64,000 nucleotides of DNA from Caldicellulosiruptor acetigenus (GCF_026914305.1 NZ_CP113866.1:2173501-2237500), one strand, 5' to 3'; shown: positions 36,300 through 45,444, counted from the first letter of the stretch. A program made the numbers and translations. The notes: generated from the letters alone by a model not told the origin.

Positions 36300-36461
36300 A
36301 AAAAGGGCAACAGCAGACATCTAAGCCTTGTCATGACGATAACACATGGCAATGGCAGGCACAAAACACGCTATTCACTTTTTTTTAAAAAAGAGGGGCG
36401 CAAGAGACAAGGCAGAAGCTTTTTATTCAATTTGGGGGTGTTTTGGATGCCTGCTGTTGCC
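36300..36461 (-). ncRNA. Candidate structured RNA between glnB and nifH
   Basis: Read on the minus strand, segment A (36438-36461) can pair with segment C (36306-36321) over 16 bp including one G-U, followed directly by CTTTTTC. A second helix, GCCTTGTC/GACAAGGC (36406-36413 with 36325-36332), nests inside. Segment B (36348-36369) matches A over about 22 nt with two mismatches and a 2-nt bulge, so A could pair with B instead of C; alternatively the free CAAAACAC of A pairs with GTGTTTTG of B as a pseudoknot. It may be a terminator with a switch, or a stand-alone small RNA. I know no family it matches. Confidence 0.5.
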
Positions 36462-36491
36462 AAATTATAAACTCAAGGGGTAAGGGAAAGT

Positions 36492-36836
<345 letters not shown>

Positions 36837-36874
36837 TCACCCTTTTCAAATAAAATTTGTCTTAAACCCAAAAC

Positions 36875-38221
36875 TTACTTTACTGTCTGAGACTTCATTA
36901 CAAAGTCACTATACGCTGTTGCACCATGTTCTGCAACGTCAAGACCTTCTATCTCTTCTTCTTCAGAAACTCTGAGTCCAACTGTTATTTTGATGATTGC
37001 AAAGAGGATAAAAGCTGTCACAGTGGTCCATACAAATGTTGATGCAACACCAGCAAGCTGAACCAAAAACTGTTTTATTCCTCCACCATAGAAAAGTCCG
37101 CCATCTAGAGCAAAAAGTCCGACCATCAGTGTTCCAAAAGCTCCACATACGCCGTGCACAGAAATTGCACCAACTGGATCGTCTATCTTGAGTTTCTTGT
37201 CGATAAACTCAACAGCCACTACAACCAATATACCTGCAAGCCCGCCTATTATTGCTGCACCCCATGGGTTGACAGATGCACAGCCTGCTGTGATTGCAAC
37301 AAGGCCAGCCAAAGCACCGTTTAGTGTCATACTAACGTCTGGTTTTTTGTACTTTAGCCATGTGTATATCATTGCTAAGTTTGCACCCATCGCAGCTGCC
37401 AGGTTGGTGTTGACAGCAATATCGCCAATCTTTTCATTCATACCAGATAAGGTTGAACCTGGGTTGAATCCAAACCAACCAAACCACAATATAAACGTTC
37501 CAAGTGCTGCCAAGGTTATACTATGACCAGGTATAGCATTTACTTTACCATCTTTTGTGTATTTACCTATTCTTGGTCCAAGCAATGCAGCACCAATCAG
37601 AGCACTCCAACCACCAACAGAATGTACAACAGTAGAACCTGCAAAGTCGATAAATCCAAGTTTGCTCAGCCAACCGCCGCCCCATGCCCAGTGACCTACA
37701 ACAGGATAGATGATAAATGAAATTACAGCACTGTAAATGCAATACGCAATAAACTTTGTTCTTTCAGCCATAGCACCTGAGACAATTGTTGCAGCTGTTG
37801 CAGCAAACACTGTTTGGAAGATCAAAAATGATGTAAGCGGGATAGACAGGCCCAAGTGTTTAAATGAATCACTCAGGAAAAATCCAGACGTACCGATAAA
37901 CCCACCTGCGTCTTTCCCAAACATGAATGCAAATCCAAAGAGCCAGAATATCACAGAACCTATTGCAAAGTCCATTAAGTTTTTCATAACAATATTGCTC
38001 GCATTTTTTGCTCTGGTAAAGCCTGCTTCGACCATTGCAAATCCTGCTTGCATAAAGAACACCAAAAATGCCGTAACAAGAACCCAGACATTATCAACGG
38101 CAATTGCCACTTTATCGGGTGTAACCTGGTCTGCTTTTGCTATTGATGTAACAAGCAGCAAAGTTGCAATTGTCCCTACCGGGATTAAAAAGGCCTTGTA
38201 GTTTTTAATGAGTCTATTCAT
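36875..38221 (-). CDS. amtB: Ammonium transporter
   Basis: A 448-residue membrane protein with an N-terminal signal-like segment and eleven helices. Pore residues are seen in FMQAGFAMVEAGFTRAKN, the twin-His region in VVHSVGGWSALIGA and ISVHGVCGAFGTL, and the Phe gate near IFQTVFAATAATIVSGAMAER. It conducts ammonium into the cell. Co-location with glnK and the nif operon gives ammonium uptake and sensing upstream of nitrogen fixation. A GGAGGG ribosome site precedes the ATG. I could not assign a promoter in the upstream region. Confidence 0.95.
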   Translation of the reverse strand: MNRLIKNYKAFLIPVGTIATLLLVTSIAKADQVTPDKVAIAVDNVWVLVTAFLVFFMQAGFAMVEAGFTRAKNASNIVMKNLMDFAIGSVIFWLFGFAFMFGKDAGGFIGTSGFFLSDSFKHLGLSIPLTSFLIFQTVFAATAATIVSGAMAERTKFIAYCIYSAVISFIIYPVVGHWAWGGGWLSKLGFIDFAGSTVVHSVGGWSALIGAALLGPRIGKYTKDGKVNAIPGHSITLAALGTFILWFGWFGFNPGSTLSGMNEKIGDIAVNTNLAAAMGANLAMIYTWLKYKKPDVSMTLNGALAGLVAITAGCASVNPWGAAIIGGLAGILVVVAVEFIDKKLKIDDPVGAISVHGVCGAFGTLMVGLFALDGGLFYGGGIKQFLVQLAGVASTFVWTTVTAFILFAIIKITVGLRVSEEEEIEGLDVAEHGATAYSDFVMKSQTVK

Positions 38222-38398
38222 CTTTAAAAACCCTCCTTAAACCTAACTTTTTACTGATATACAACCTTGTTTCACTTGCCCTGCGCCCCCCTTTTCAAAG
38301 TAAAGATTCTCTGGTATAATGAAAAAGCACGCAATTTTTAAAAAGAGAAGATTGAAAAACTAAAGGTATATGGAGTCTGATAAAATTGGGTAATTAAA

Positions 38399-38437
38399 AA
38401 AGGCAAAGGCAACCTTTTGAAAGGCGCCTTTGCCTTT
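38399..38437. terminator. Orphan terminator-like hairpin upstream of amtB
   Basis: Perfect 12-bp stem AAAGGCAAAGGC / GCCTTTGCCTTT with a 15-nt loop, T6 on the minus side and CTTTCTTT on the plus side. No gene in the window reads into it from the minus side. It closely resembles the nif operon terminator at 26526-26566. The rest of 38222-38751 is AT-rich, and I see no gene in it. Confidence 0.6.
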
Positions 38438-38751
38438 CTTTCTTTATTCTCTTTGTTTATTCTCATTATATTCTTCATTTTGCAATTTGTCAATACCAAA
38501 ATTGCATTTTATTTTATATAAAGTTTCTAAGGTAATTTGTAATTGTTTTAGATATAGTATATAAAAAGTATGACATATTTGTATAATTTGTATTTAGTTA
38601 ATTAAGCCTTACAATACCTTATTAGTCGATTATTGCAGGATAATAAATTTGCAAGATATAATCCATCATAGTTAAATTTGAGTTAATTAATTTATTTTAA
38701 GGTTATGTTATAATGGTTAATAGAAGGAAAATAAAAAAGGAGTCAGCTGAG

Positions 38752-39462
38752 ATGGATATAGAAGTATTAGACCCAGTAGGGTATGAAATATGTAGAAATA
38801 TCGCTAAAAGCAATTTGTCAAAAAAATTCTACCTTGCAGGTGGTACTGCACTAGCATTACAGCTTCAGCATAGAAAGTCATATGACTTGGATTTTTTTCA
38901 AAAAGAAGTTAGCGAAAAGATAGAATTTGAATATATTTACAATATCTTAACCAAGTTATTTTCTAAAAAGGATGTAAATATTATTATAAAGCAACTTGAC
39001 CAAGTGACTTCTACAATATGTGGAGTAAAGGTAAGTTTCATTGCATATCCTTTCCCTTTGATTGAGCCATTAGTCCAAGGTGATAAAATAGACATTCGTT
39101 TAAAAGGAATCAATTTAGCATCTCCTAAGGAAATAGCTTTGATGAAAGCGTATACCATCGGTAGACGACCAACATATAGAGATTATATTGACTTGTATTT
39201 TTTACTCAAAAGAGGTATTGTAAATTTAGAATATATTTTAGAGAAAGCACCCCAGAAATTTGTAATAGAAGGTGAATCAGTTTTTTCAAAGAAATTGTTC
39301 TTAGAACAACTTATGTATACAGAAGATATAATTGATAAAGAAACGGCATTAATCTCTGTAATAGGTAAAACACCAAAAGTAGATGAAATAGAAAAGTTTT
39401 TAACTCAGCAAGCTAAAATAGTAATTGAAAAGTATATAAAGAAAAGAGGTATGCTACTGTGA
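38752..39462 (+). CDS. AbiEii/DUF1814-type nucleotidyltransferase, probable toxin
   Basis: About 236 residues. FYLAGGTALALQLQHRKSYDLDFF is the nucleotidyltransferase signature of the AbiEii/AbiGii family, which includes type IV toxin-antitoxin toxins (MenT/AbiEii) that modify tRNA or other targets. ASPKEIALMKAYTIGRRPTYRDYIDLYFLL is the second conserved motif. The ATG at 38752 follows AAAAAGGAG; an upstream ATG at 38713 lacks a site. The stop overlaps the next start by GTGA, the classical toxin-antitoxin coupling, although toxicity is inferred. Confidence 0.8.
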   Translation: MDIEVLDPVGYEICRNIAKSNLSKKFYLAGGTALALQLQHRKSYDLDFFQKEVSEKIEFEYIYNILTKLFSKKDVNIIIKQLDQVTSTICGVKVSFIAYPFPLIEPLVQGDKIDIRLKGINLASPKEIALMKAYTIGRRPTYRDYIDLYFLLKRGIVNLEYILEKAPQKFVIEGESVFSKKLFLEQLMYTEDIIDKETALISVIGKTPKVDEIEKFLTQQAKIVIEKYIKKRGMLL

Positions 39463-39788
39463 AACTTCCAGAGGATTTTAAAATCTTATTCAAAAATTAC
39501 AACTTTGAAATGTTAGATACAGAAAAACACAAAGAATTAATAATAAAGACAGTATTGGCAAAAGGCAATTGGGAACATATTGAAAAGCTTTTTACTTTTT
39601 ATAGTTTCAACGAAATAAAAGAAGTATTCTTGAAAGACTTTTATGGAGTTCAAGAACTCCCTATACCTACAATTTATCTTTGGGGAAGTCTATTTCTCGA
39701 TGAAAAAGAGTATTGGGAATACAGAAATATGAGAAGTAAGATGAACTTAGTAGAAAAGTGGAAACAGACAAGAAAGGTTTATAAGTAA
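39459..39788 (+). CDS. Small partner of the AbiEii-like protein, probable antitoxin
   Basis: A 109-residue soluble protein overlapping the nucleotidyltransferase gene by 4 bp (GTGA). It shows the pattern of small helical partner proteins found with DUF1814 genes (LAKGNWEHIEKLFTFYSFNEIKEVFLKDFYG, then PTIYLWGSLFL). I infer an antitoxin or adaptor role from position and length; no DNA-binding motif is obvious. A terminator follows. Confidence 0.65.
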   Translation: MKLPEDFKILFKNYNFEMLDTEKHKELIIKTVLAKGNWEHIEKLFTFYSFNEIKEVFLKDFYGVQELPIPTIYLWGSLFLDEKEYWEYRNMRSKMNLVEKWKQTRKVYK

Positions 39789-39790
39789 AA

Positions 39791-39823
39791 AGCCAGCCCA
39801 ACTTTTTAGGACTGGCTCTTTTT
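39791..39823. terminator. Bidirectional terminator between converging genes
   Basis: Stem AGCCAGCCC / GGACTGGCT with loop AACTTTTTA and T5 on the plus side; the minus side has TTTTTAC. Confidence 0.85.
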
Positions 39824-39838
39824 ATATGTTGAAAAAAA

Positions 39839-41236
39839 CTATTTTACCCTGCTTTCATGCATCTTGAAAAGCTCTGGCATGACTTCGCGAACAACCATTT
39901 CAAGCTCATCGTCGCCAATAACAGTTGTTCTTCCATTTTCGTACTCCTTGTCAACCCACTCTTTGATTTTAGCAACTCTAGGGTCGCGCTTGTCAATTCT
40001 CTTGTCACCTTCAAGCCTGAAATATGTGTTAATCCATGCAGCGATACCTGCAAGCCCAGAGTGCGCATCAACTGCAATGACAATTGGACGGTTTAAAATC
40101 TTCTTTGTATCAAAGATGTTGTAGATTTCCTCATCCTTTAAAATACCGTCAGCATGAATTCCTGCTCTTGTTGCATTAAATGCCCTTCCTACAAACGGCG
40201 TTCTTGGTGGAATCTCATAGTCAAGCTCTTTTTCAAAGTAATCTGCAATCTCAGTGATTACCTCAAGCCTCATATTCTTTGTTGTCCCACGAAGCTGGGC
40301 ATATTCAATTACCATAGCCTCAAGCGGAGTATTGCCCGTCCTCTCGCCAATACCCAGAAGCGAACAGTTGACTGCAGATGCACCGTAAAGCCATGCAGTG
40401 CCAGAGTTGACAACAGCTTTGTAAAAATCGTTGTGACCGTGCCACTCAAGCCACTCAGACGGCACCTCTGCATAGTGTCTAAGTCCATAAATTATTCCCT
40501 GCACGCTTCTTGGCAGAGCAACTCCCGGGTAAGACACACCAAGCCCGAGGGTATCGCATGCTCTAATCTTTACAGGCATATTTGCTTGGCGCGCAAGTTT
40601 CATAAGCTCGTTTGCAAACGGAACAACAAAGCCGTAAAAGTCTGCTCTTGTGATGTCCTCAAAATGGCAGCGCGGAATAATTCCATGTTCAAGTGCTGCT
40701 TCAACAATAGAAAGATACATTTCCATTGCCTGTTTTCTTGTCATATTGAGTTTTTTAAATATATGATAGTCAGAGCAGGACACCAAAATTCCCGTTTCTT
40801 TGATGCCCATTTCTTTCACAAGTTGAAAATCCTCTTTTCTTGCTCTTATCCATGAGGTAACCTCTGGATACCTATAACCTCTTTCCATGCATTTAATAAC
40901 AGCTTCTCTATCTTTTTTTGAATATAGGAAAAACTCTGTCTGACGGATAACACCAGAGTCGTTGTCAAGCTCGTGGAGATAATCATAAAGCCTTACAATC
41001 TGTTCAACTGTATAAGGAGACCTTGCTTGCTGACCATCTCTGAATGTTGTATCTGTTATCCATATCTCATCAGGCACAAACATAGGGACATGCCTGTGGT
41101 TGAATGCTATCTTGGGTATCTCTGTGTATGGGAAAATCTCTCTATAGAGGTTCGGCTCTGGAACATCCTGGAGTGTATATTTATACGCTGCCTGCTCAAT
41201 TAGGTTTGTCCTGGGATTAAATTCTACTCTTGCCAC
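39839..41236 (-). CDS. Homocitrate/isopropylmalate-synthase relative; candidate Re-citrate synthase
   Basis: A 465-residue DRE-TIM enzyme: ITDTTFRDGQQARSPYT, EFFLYSKKDRE, RCHFEDITRADFYGF, HGHNDFYKAVVNSG (metal ligands) and a C-terminal regulatory or linker domain (FVGRAFNATRAGIHADGI). It differs from LeuA, CimA and typical NifV and fits the family that includes Clostridium kluyveri Re-citrate synthase. A citrate synthase assignment would complete the path to 2-oxoglutarate with the aconitase operon at 22-25 kb; no Si-type citrate synthase is in the window. A TTGTATAC-type palindrome lies beside its promoter, as at the aconitase operon. Start is GTG behind GGAGGG. Homocitrate synthase remains possible. 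Confidence 0.7.
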   Translation of the reverse strand: MARVEFNPRTNLIEQAAYKYTLQDVPEPNLYREIFPYTEIPKIAFNHRHVPMFVPDEIWITDTTFRDGQQARSPYTVEQIVRLYDYLHELDNDSGVIRQTEFFLYSKKDREAVIKCMERGYRYPEVTSWIRARKEDFQLVKEMGIKETGILVSCSDYHIFKKLNMTRKQAMEMYLSIVEAALEHGIIPRCHFEDITRADFYGFVVPFANELMKLARQANMPVKIRACDTLGLGVSYPGVALPRSVQGIIYGLRHYAEVPSEWLEWHGHNDFYKAVVNSGTAWLYGASAVNCSLLGIGERTGNTPLEAMVIEYAQLRGTTKNMRLEVITEIADYFEKELDYEIPPRTPFVGRAFNATRAGIHADGILKDEEIYNIFDTKKILNRPIVIAVDAHSGLAGIAAWINTYFRLEGDKRIDKRDPRVAKIKEWVDKEYENGRTTVIGDDELEMVVREVMPELFKMHESRVK

Positions 41237-41252
41237 TTAAGCTTCCCTCCAC

Positions 41253-41318
41253 ATTGTATATATGTATACAATCAAGTGTTATGAGATATATTATATTCTA
41301 CTTTTGCATTTTTGACAA
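41253..41318 (-). promoter_or_regulatory. Promoter and palindromic operator of the citrate-synthase candidate
   Basis: Minus strand TTGTCA (41313-41318), 17-bp spacer, TATAAT (41290-41295), a strong sigma-A promoter. Downstream of the expected start lies a perfect 8+8 palindrome ATTGTATA-CATA-TATACAAT (41253-41272), matching the TTGTATAC-type site of the aconitase operon. Confidence 0.7.
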
Positions 41319-41422
41319 TAGGACATTGCAAATTATTCTTTTGCGCAAGACTATATTTTAAGATATGAGTTGAAATTTTGCAAGATGGCAATTTAAAATC
41401 TTCATATGTGAGATTATTTCCC

Positions 41423-42649
41423 TTAACCTTCTTCAATAGCTTCCTCGTCATAAAGAATCTTTTCAGGGTCTTTTTCGGAAGAGAGGACCTCAACACTTTT
41501 GAGTTTTCTTTCTATGGTTCTTGTCTTTCTTGTTGCAGTGTCAATTGTATCCTGTGCCTCAGAAAGCTTCTTTTTAACCTTTTCAAGAATCTCAGCAAAC
41601 CTTGAAAATTCAGTTTTGACCGCTGACAAAAGCTCCCAAACCTCGCTTGTTCTCTTTTCAATTGCAAGGGTTTTAAAGCCAAGTGAAATGGTGTTGAGCA
41701 TTGCAACAACTGTTGTGGGTCCCGCAATAATCACCTTGTATTCCCTTTGCACAGACTCAAACAGCCCGGGTATTCTCAAAACCTCTGCATAAAGCCCTTC
41801 AGAGGGCAAAAACATGATAGCAAAGTCTGTTGTTTTAGGCGGGTCTATATACTTTTCCTTTATAGCCTTTGCATTTTGCCTTATACTATTTTCAAGCTCC
41901 TTTGAAAATCTTGCAACTTCTTCTGCCTCCGCTTTCTCCTGCGCCTCAATAAGCCGCTGATAACTTTCTATGGGGAATTTAGAGTCTATTGGAAGGTATA
42001 TAAATTCATTATCCTTTGAATTTTTAGAAGGAATCTTAATAGCAAACTCAACTTGCTCTTGAGTGTGTGGTTTTATCCTTACATTTCTTTCGTACTGTGA
42101 AGAATCCAAAATCTGGCCTATGATATTGCCAAGCTGAATCTCACCAAGCGTGCCTCTAACCTTTACATTGCTCAAAATCTTTTTAAGGTCTCCAACACTT
42201 CCTGCCAGGGCCTGCATCTCACCAAGCCCTCTGTGGACAAGCTCAAGACGCTCTGATACAAGCTTGAAAGACTGCGAAAGTTTTGTCTCTAATGTGCTTT
42301 GTAGCTGGCTGTCAACAGTCTCTCGTATTTTCTCAAGCTTGCTATCTATCTCTTTTCGGATACTGTCAAGCCTCTCCTGATTTGATGATGTAAAATTTAT
42401 TATCTGATTGGATATGTCTGAAAACCTTGTCATCAAAATGCCGCCAAATGAACTTATCATACTTTGCGTTTCATTTTTATTCTGAGAAAATTGTTGCGAT
42501 ATGGAATTTTGAATTTGTTCAAGTTCCTTTTCAATCTCCAAAAGTTTATTTTGTGTCTCAGAAGAACTCATATTGTTTTTAAGTCTTATGAGCAGTAACA
42601 AGTTTGATACGATAAGAACGATAATAACAATTAGCAAAACTACTTCCAA
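41423..42649 (-). CDS. rmuC: RmuC-family protein
   Basis: A 408-residue protein: N-terminal membrane helix (VVLLIVIIVLIVSNLLLLI), long coiled coil to about residue 140, then the RmuC domain with GTLGEIQLGNIIGQIL, VEFAIKIPSK, YLPIDSKFPIESYQRL and DFAIMFLPSEGLYAEVLR. RmuC proteins are linked to limiting DNA inversion and recombination; the catalytic basis is unclear. The gene is monocistronic, downstream of ricT but separated from it by a terminator. Confidence 0.9.
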   Translation of the reverse strand: MEVVLLIVIIVLIVSNLLLLIRLKNNMSSSETQNKLLEIEKELEQIQNSISQQFSQNKNETQSMISSFGGILMTRFSDISNQIINFTSSNQERLDSIRKEIDSKLEKIRETVDSQLQSTLETKLSQSFKLVSERLELVHRGLGEMQALAGSVGDLKKILSNVKVRGTLGEIQLGNIIGQILDSSQYERNVRIKPHTQEQVEFAIKIPSKNSKDNEFIYLPIDSKFPIESYQRLIEAQEKAEAEEVARFSKELENSIRQNAKAIKEKYIDPPKTTDFAIMFLPSEGLYAEVLRIPGLFESVQREYKVIIAGPTTVVAMLNTISLGFKTLAIEKRTSEVWELLSAVKTEFSRFAEILEKVKKKLSEAQDTIDTATRKTRTIERKLKSVEVLSSEKDPEKILYDEEAIEEG

Positions 42650-42695
42650 TCTTTATCACCTCTGTTTTAGAAAAGAATCTTAAAATTTAAAAAAC

Positions 42696-42732
42696 GGGCT
42701 GCTTTCACAGTAACTTTTTAGCAGCCCTTTTT
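42696..42732. terminator. Bidirectional intrinsic terminator
   Basis: Eight-bp stem GGGCTGCT / AGCAGCCC, T5 on the plus side and GTTTTTT on the minus side. It ends the ricT-side operon on the minus strand. Confidence 0.85.
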
Positions 42733-42757
42733 GCCTCTTTCAAGTTTAAATTCAATT

Positions 42758-43645
42758 TTATTCTTCCAAATCCAAAAGCTCTTTTAGCTCGTCGTCATCA
42801 AGTGCAACAACCGGCTGTTGAATCTTTTTGGTGTCTTTTAGAATCTCAAACTCACCAACAGAGTATTCTTTTAGCTCTACATTTTGCATCTCATCTTCAA
42901 ATCTAACCTTTATCTTTTCTTTTAAGACATTCACCTCAACAACTTCACCTATGCCATCGGCTGTTTTTACAATCGCACCTATTCCTGGAAGTTTGAGCAT
43001 TGCCTCTTCATAGAATTTTTGCTCGTATGTCAAGCAGCACATGAGCCTTCCGCAAAGGCCGGATATCTTTGCAGGGTTTAAAACAAGCCCCTGCTGTTTT
43101 GCCATCTTTATTGAGATTGGCACAAACTCACAAAGATGCACCGCACAGCAAACCTCTCGTCCACACGGCCCTAAACCGCCACGGAACTTTGTGTCGTCTC
43201 TGACACCTATTTGTCTCAGCTCAATCCTTGTTCTGAAAACTGCTGCAAGGTCTTTTACAAGTTCTCTGAAATCAACCCTTCCTTCTGCCGTGAAATAGAA
43301 AAGAAGCTTGTTGTTGTCAAATGTGTACTCGGCATGCAAAAGCTTCATAGGAAGCCCATGCTTTTGTACTTTTTCCTTGCAAATCTCAAGTGCTCTTGCT
43401 GCCTTTTCCATGTTCTCTTGAGCTTTTTTGTAATCCTCTTCTGTTGCCTTTCTTACAACCTTTTTGAGAGGCTGGACTATCTCCTCGTCCGGCACCTCTC
43501 TTTTTTCTATCATAACTTTTCCCATCTCAATCCCGCGGACTGTCTCAACAATGACGTCATCTCCAGCTTTCAAATCTATGTTATTCGGGTCAAACCAGTA
43601 TATCTTTCCAGCTTTTTTGAATCTAACTCCAACAACTTCTGCCAT
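42758..43645 (-). CDS. ricT: PSP1 domain protein (RicT/YaaT)
   Basis: A 295-residue protein with the PSP1 domain (VRDDTKFRGGLGPCGREVCCAVHL ... SGLCGRLMCCLTYEQ) and the multiple cysteines that bind iron-sulfur clusters in the RicA-RicF-RicT complex. In Bacillus this Y-complex controls RNase Y-dependent mRNA processing, competence, sporulation and biofilm formation. The gene follows holB in the conserved tmk-yaaQ-yaaR-holB-yaaT order. A terminator follows. Confidence 0.92.
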   Translation of the reverse strand: MAEVVGVRFKKAGKIYWFDPNNIDLKAGDDVIVETVRGIEMGKVMIEKREVPDEEIVQPLKKVVRKATEEDYKKAQENMEKAARALEICKEKVQKHGLPMKLLHAEYTFDNNKLLFYFTAEGRVDFRELVKDLAAVFRTRIELRQIGVRDDTKFRGGLGPCGREVCCAVHLCEFVPISIKMAKQQGLVLNPAKISGLCGRLMCCLTYEQKFYEEAMLKLPGIGAIVKTADGIGEVVEVNVLKEKIKVRFEDEMQNVELKEYSVGEFEILKDTKKIQQPVVALDDDELKELLDLEE

Positions 43646-43652
43646 CTTTCTT

Positions 43653-44621
43653 TTAGCCCCCTGATAGTTTTAAAAAAATCATGTCAAGCACATTGTCTGA
43701 GATTACATTTGCATCTGGGTACTTTTCTAACATTATGAAATCCTGCAGTAGCCTGTATATATGTGAGATTGTATGCTTGTTTGCAAACTCAACTATCTTT
43801 TCTAACTTGTCTGTGTTTGTAATAAGCTCAACAAGGTTTGTTTTTTTGAACATAAGCGCATCTCTTAGAAAGTATATTACCGTTTCAAATAAAAATGCAA
43901 AGTCGTCTTTAAACTTTTCAAAATCACTTTCAAATTCTTTTATCAAACTAAAACTTGCCCCGTCGTACGAAAGAAGTTTATCAAAAATATAGTCTCTTTT
44001 ATTTTGAACCTCTTTATCATAAAAATCAAGAGCAATTTTAGGATTCCCTCTGCAAAGTTTTAAAACATAGTCTTTGGGCTCATATCCATGACTTTTCAAA
44101 ATCTCAGAGATTTCGCTTGAGCTGTATCTTTTGAATGAAAGTACTAAAGACCTTGAAACCACTGTCGGCAAAAGCCTTTCTAAATTGTTGCATGTGAGAA
44201 TAAAAAGAGCATACTCTGGAGGTTCTTCTAAGGTCTTTAAAAGTGCATTTTGAGCACTTGTCGACATCTCCTCTGCCTCTTGTATTATATATACCTTTTT
44301 ACTTGCAAAAATAGGTCCTCGTGAAATGTCTTTTATAATCTCTCTAATAGCGTCAACGGATATCTCTTTTTTATCTTCATCTCTCTTTATTATTTTAAAA
44401 TCCGGGTGTGTGAGTGCATCAAAGAGCCTGCAGCTTTTGCAAACGCCGCACGCAATCTTTTTTTCACACAAAACTTGCTTTGAAAAGGTCATTGCCAAAA
44501 GTTTTTTACCAAGTCCTTTTTCACCTTCAAAAATGTATGCGTGAAAAGGCCGAATAAGTGCCTTCTTGAGAGTAGCAACAAGTCCTTTTTGACCTATGAA
44601 AGCGTCTAAATTCATATTCAT
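43653..44621 (-). CDS. holB: DNA polymerase III delta-prime subunit
   Basis: A 322-residue clamp-loader AAA+ protein. Walker A EGEKGLGKKLLA deviates from GKT, as usual for delta-prime; zinc-binding cysteines lie in CEKKIACGVCKSCRLF; sensor-type EEPPEYALFILTCNN and SRSLVLSFKRY follow. It is part of the clamp loader on the chromosome. It sits between yaaR and ricT with short gaps (8 and 20 bp). Confidence 0.9.
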   Translation of the reverse strand: MNMNLDAFIGQKGLVATLKKALIRPFHAYIFEGEKGLGKKLLAMTFSKQVLCEKKIACGVCKSCRLFDALTHPDFKIIKRDEDKKEISVDAIREIIKDISRGPIFASKKVYIIQEAEEMSTSAQNALLKTLEEPPEYALFILTCNNLERLLPTVVSRSLVLSFKRYSSSEISEILKSHGYEPKDYVLKLCRGNPKIALDFYDKEVQNKRDYIFDKLLSYDGASFSLIKEFESDFEKFKDDFAFLFETVIYFLRDALMFKKTNLVELITNTDKLEKIVEFANKHTISHIYRLLQDFIMLEKYPDANVISDNVLDMIFLKLSGG

Positions 44622-44641
44622 CTCTCACCCTGTGCAAATTT

Positions 44642-45088
44642 CTAAATAAACAGGTCAACAAGCAGTCCTTTTATCTCTCCTACATATGATAAAACCTTGA
44701 GATTGTCTGCCTCTTTTTTCAAAATCTCCTGGGTCAGCATGTCCATCTTTTCATCAATCTTCTTGACGATACCAAACACCTTGTGCCTGCCTTTTCTGCC
44801 AAAAAGGCTTTCATTAAAATACTCATGGGAAGAATACACTGTGTATCCCAAAAGCTCTTTTATGGTCTTTTTATACTCTTTGAGTGTTGAAAGGTCTAAC
44901 CTCTCTGCAAGGCTCTTGCCAAGAGAGTCTATTTTGTTAATAAGCTCTTTTATTCTATTGATAATTTCATCTTTCTCAAGCTGCTTTACATAGTTTGAAA
45001 AAGAGTCTTTTGGTCTTTCAACCCTTCGCTGGTCTTGAAAAAATGTTATATTGTTTATATTGTTTCTTTTAACATCTTCTACTCTCAT
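44642..45088 (-). CDS. yaaR: YaaR family (DUF327) protein
   Basis: A 148-residue helical protein with SFSNYVKQLEKDEIINRIKELINKID and LGYTVYSSHEYFNESLF GRKGRHKVFGIVKKID, the DUF327 signature. The function is unknown. Conserved position between yaaQ and holB. Confidence 0.88.
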   Translation of the reverse strand: MRVEDVKRNNINNITFFQDQRRVERPKDSFSNYVKQLEKDEIINRIKELINKIDSLGKSLAERLDLSTLKEYKKTIKELLGYTVYSSHEYFNESLFGRKGRHKVFGIVKKIDEKMDMLTQEILKKEADNLKVLSYVGEIKGLLVDLFI

Positions 45089-45114
45089 CTTACTTTCCCA
45101 CTTCTTAAATTTTT

Positions 45115-45444
45115 TTAAACCTTCTCAAACCTCTCAACATTGAGGACAAATATTGTAGCACCACCAATTGTTATTTCAACAGGATATGGCAGGTATACAC
45201 CTGCTGAGGGATTGTTTGTCACAGGCGATGAGACAATTTGTTTGCGTGTCTTGCACTTTTGAGATATAATGTCAATCACCTCAGCAACTCTGTCATCATC
45301 AATGCCTATGAGCAAAGTGGTATTGCCAGAGCGCAAAAATCCACCCGACGTTGAAAGCTTTGTCGCCATTATGCCTTCTTTTTGAAGAGCGTCCAAGAGC
45401 CTGCCAATGTCTTCATTTTGTACAACTGCTACAATGAGCTTCAT
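45115..45444 (-). CDS. darA: PII-like cyclic di-AMP-binding protein (DarA/YaaQ)
   Basis: A 109-residue PII-like fold: KLIVAVVQNEDIGRLLDAL, LSTSGGFLRSGNTTLLIG with Gly-rich nucleotide contact, and VEITIGGATIFVLNVERF. In Bacillus and Listeria it binds cyclic di-AMP; the target is not settled. It follows tmk in the conserved order. Confidence 0.88.
   Translation of the reverse strand: MKLIVAVVQNEDIGRLLDALQKEGIMATKLSTSGGFLRSGNTTLLIGIDDDRVAEVIDIISQKCKTRKQIVSSPVTNNPSAGVYLPYPVEITIGGATIFVLNVERFEKV

Noticed and set aside
41272-41496. 74-codon minus-strand ORF at the rmuC end
   Set aside because: It overlaps the rmuC 3' end and the Re-citrate synthase promoter; composition and lack of a ribosome site argue against a gene.
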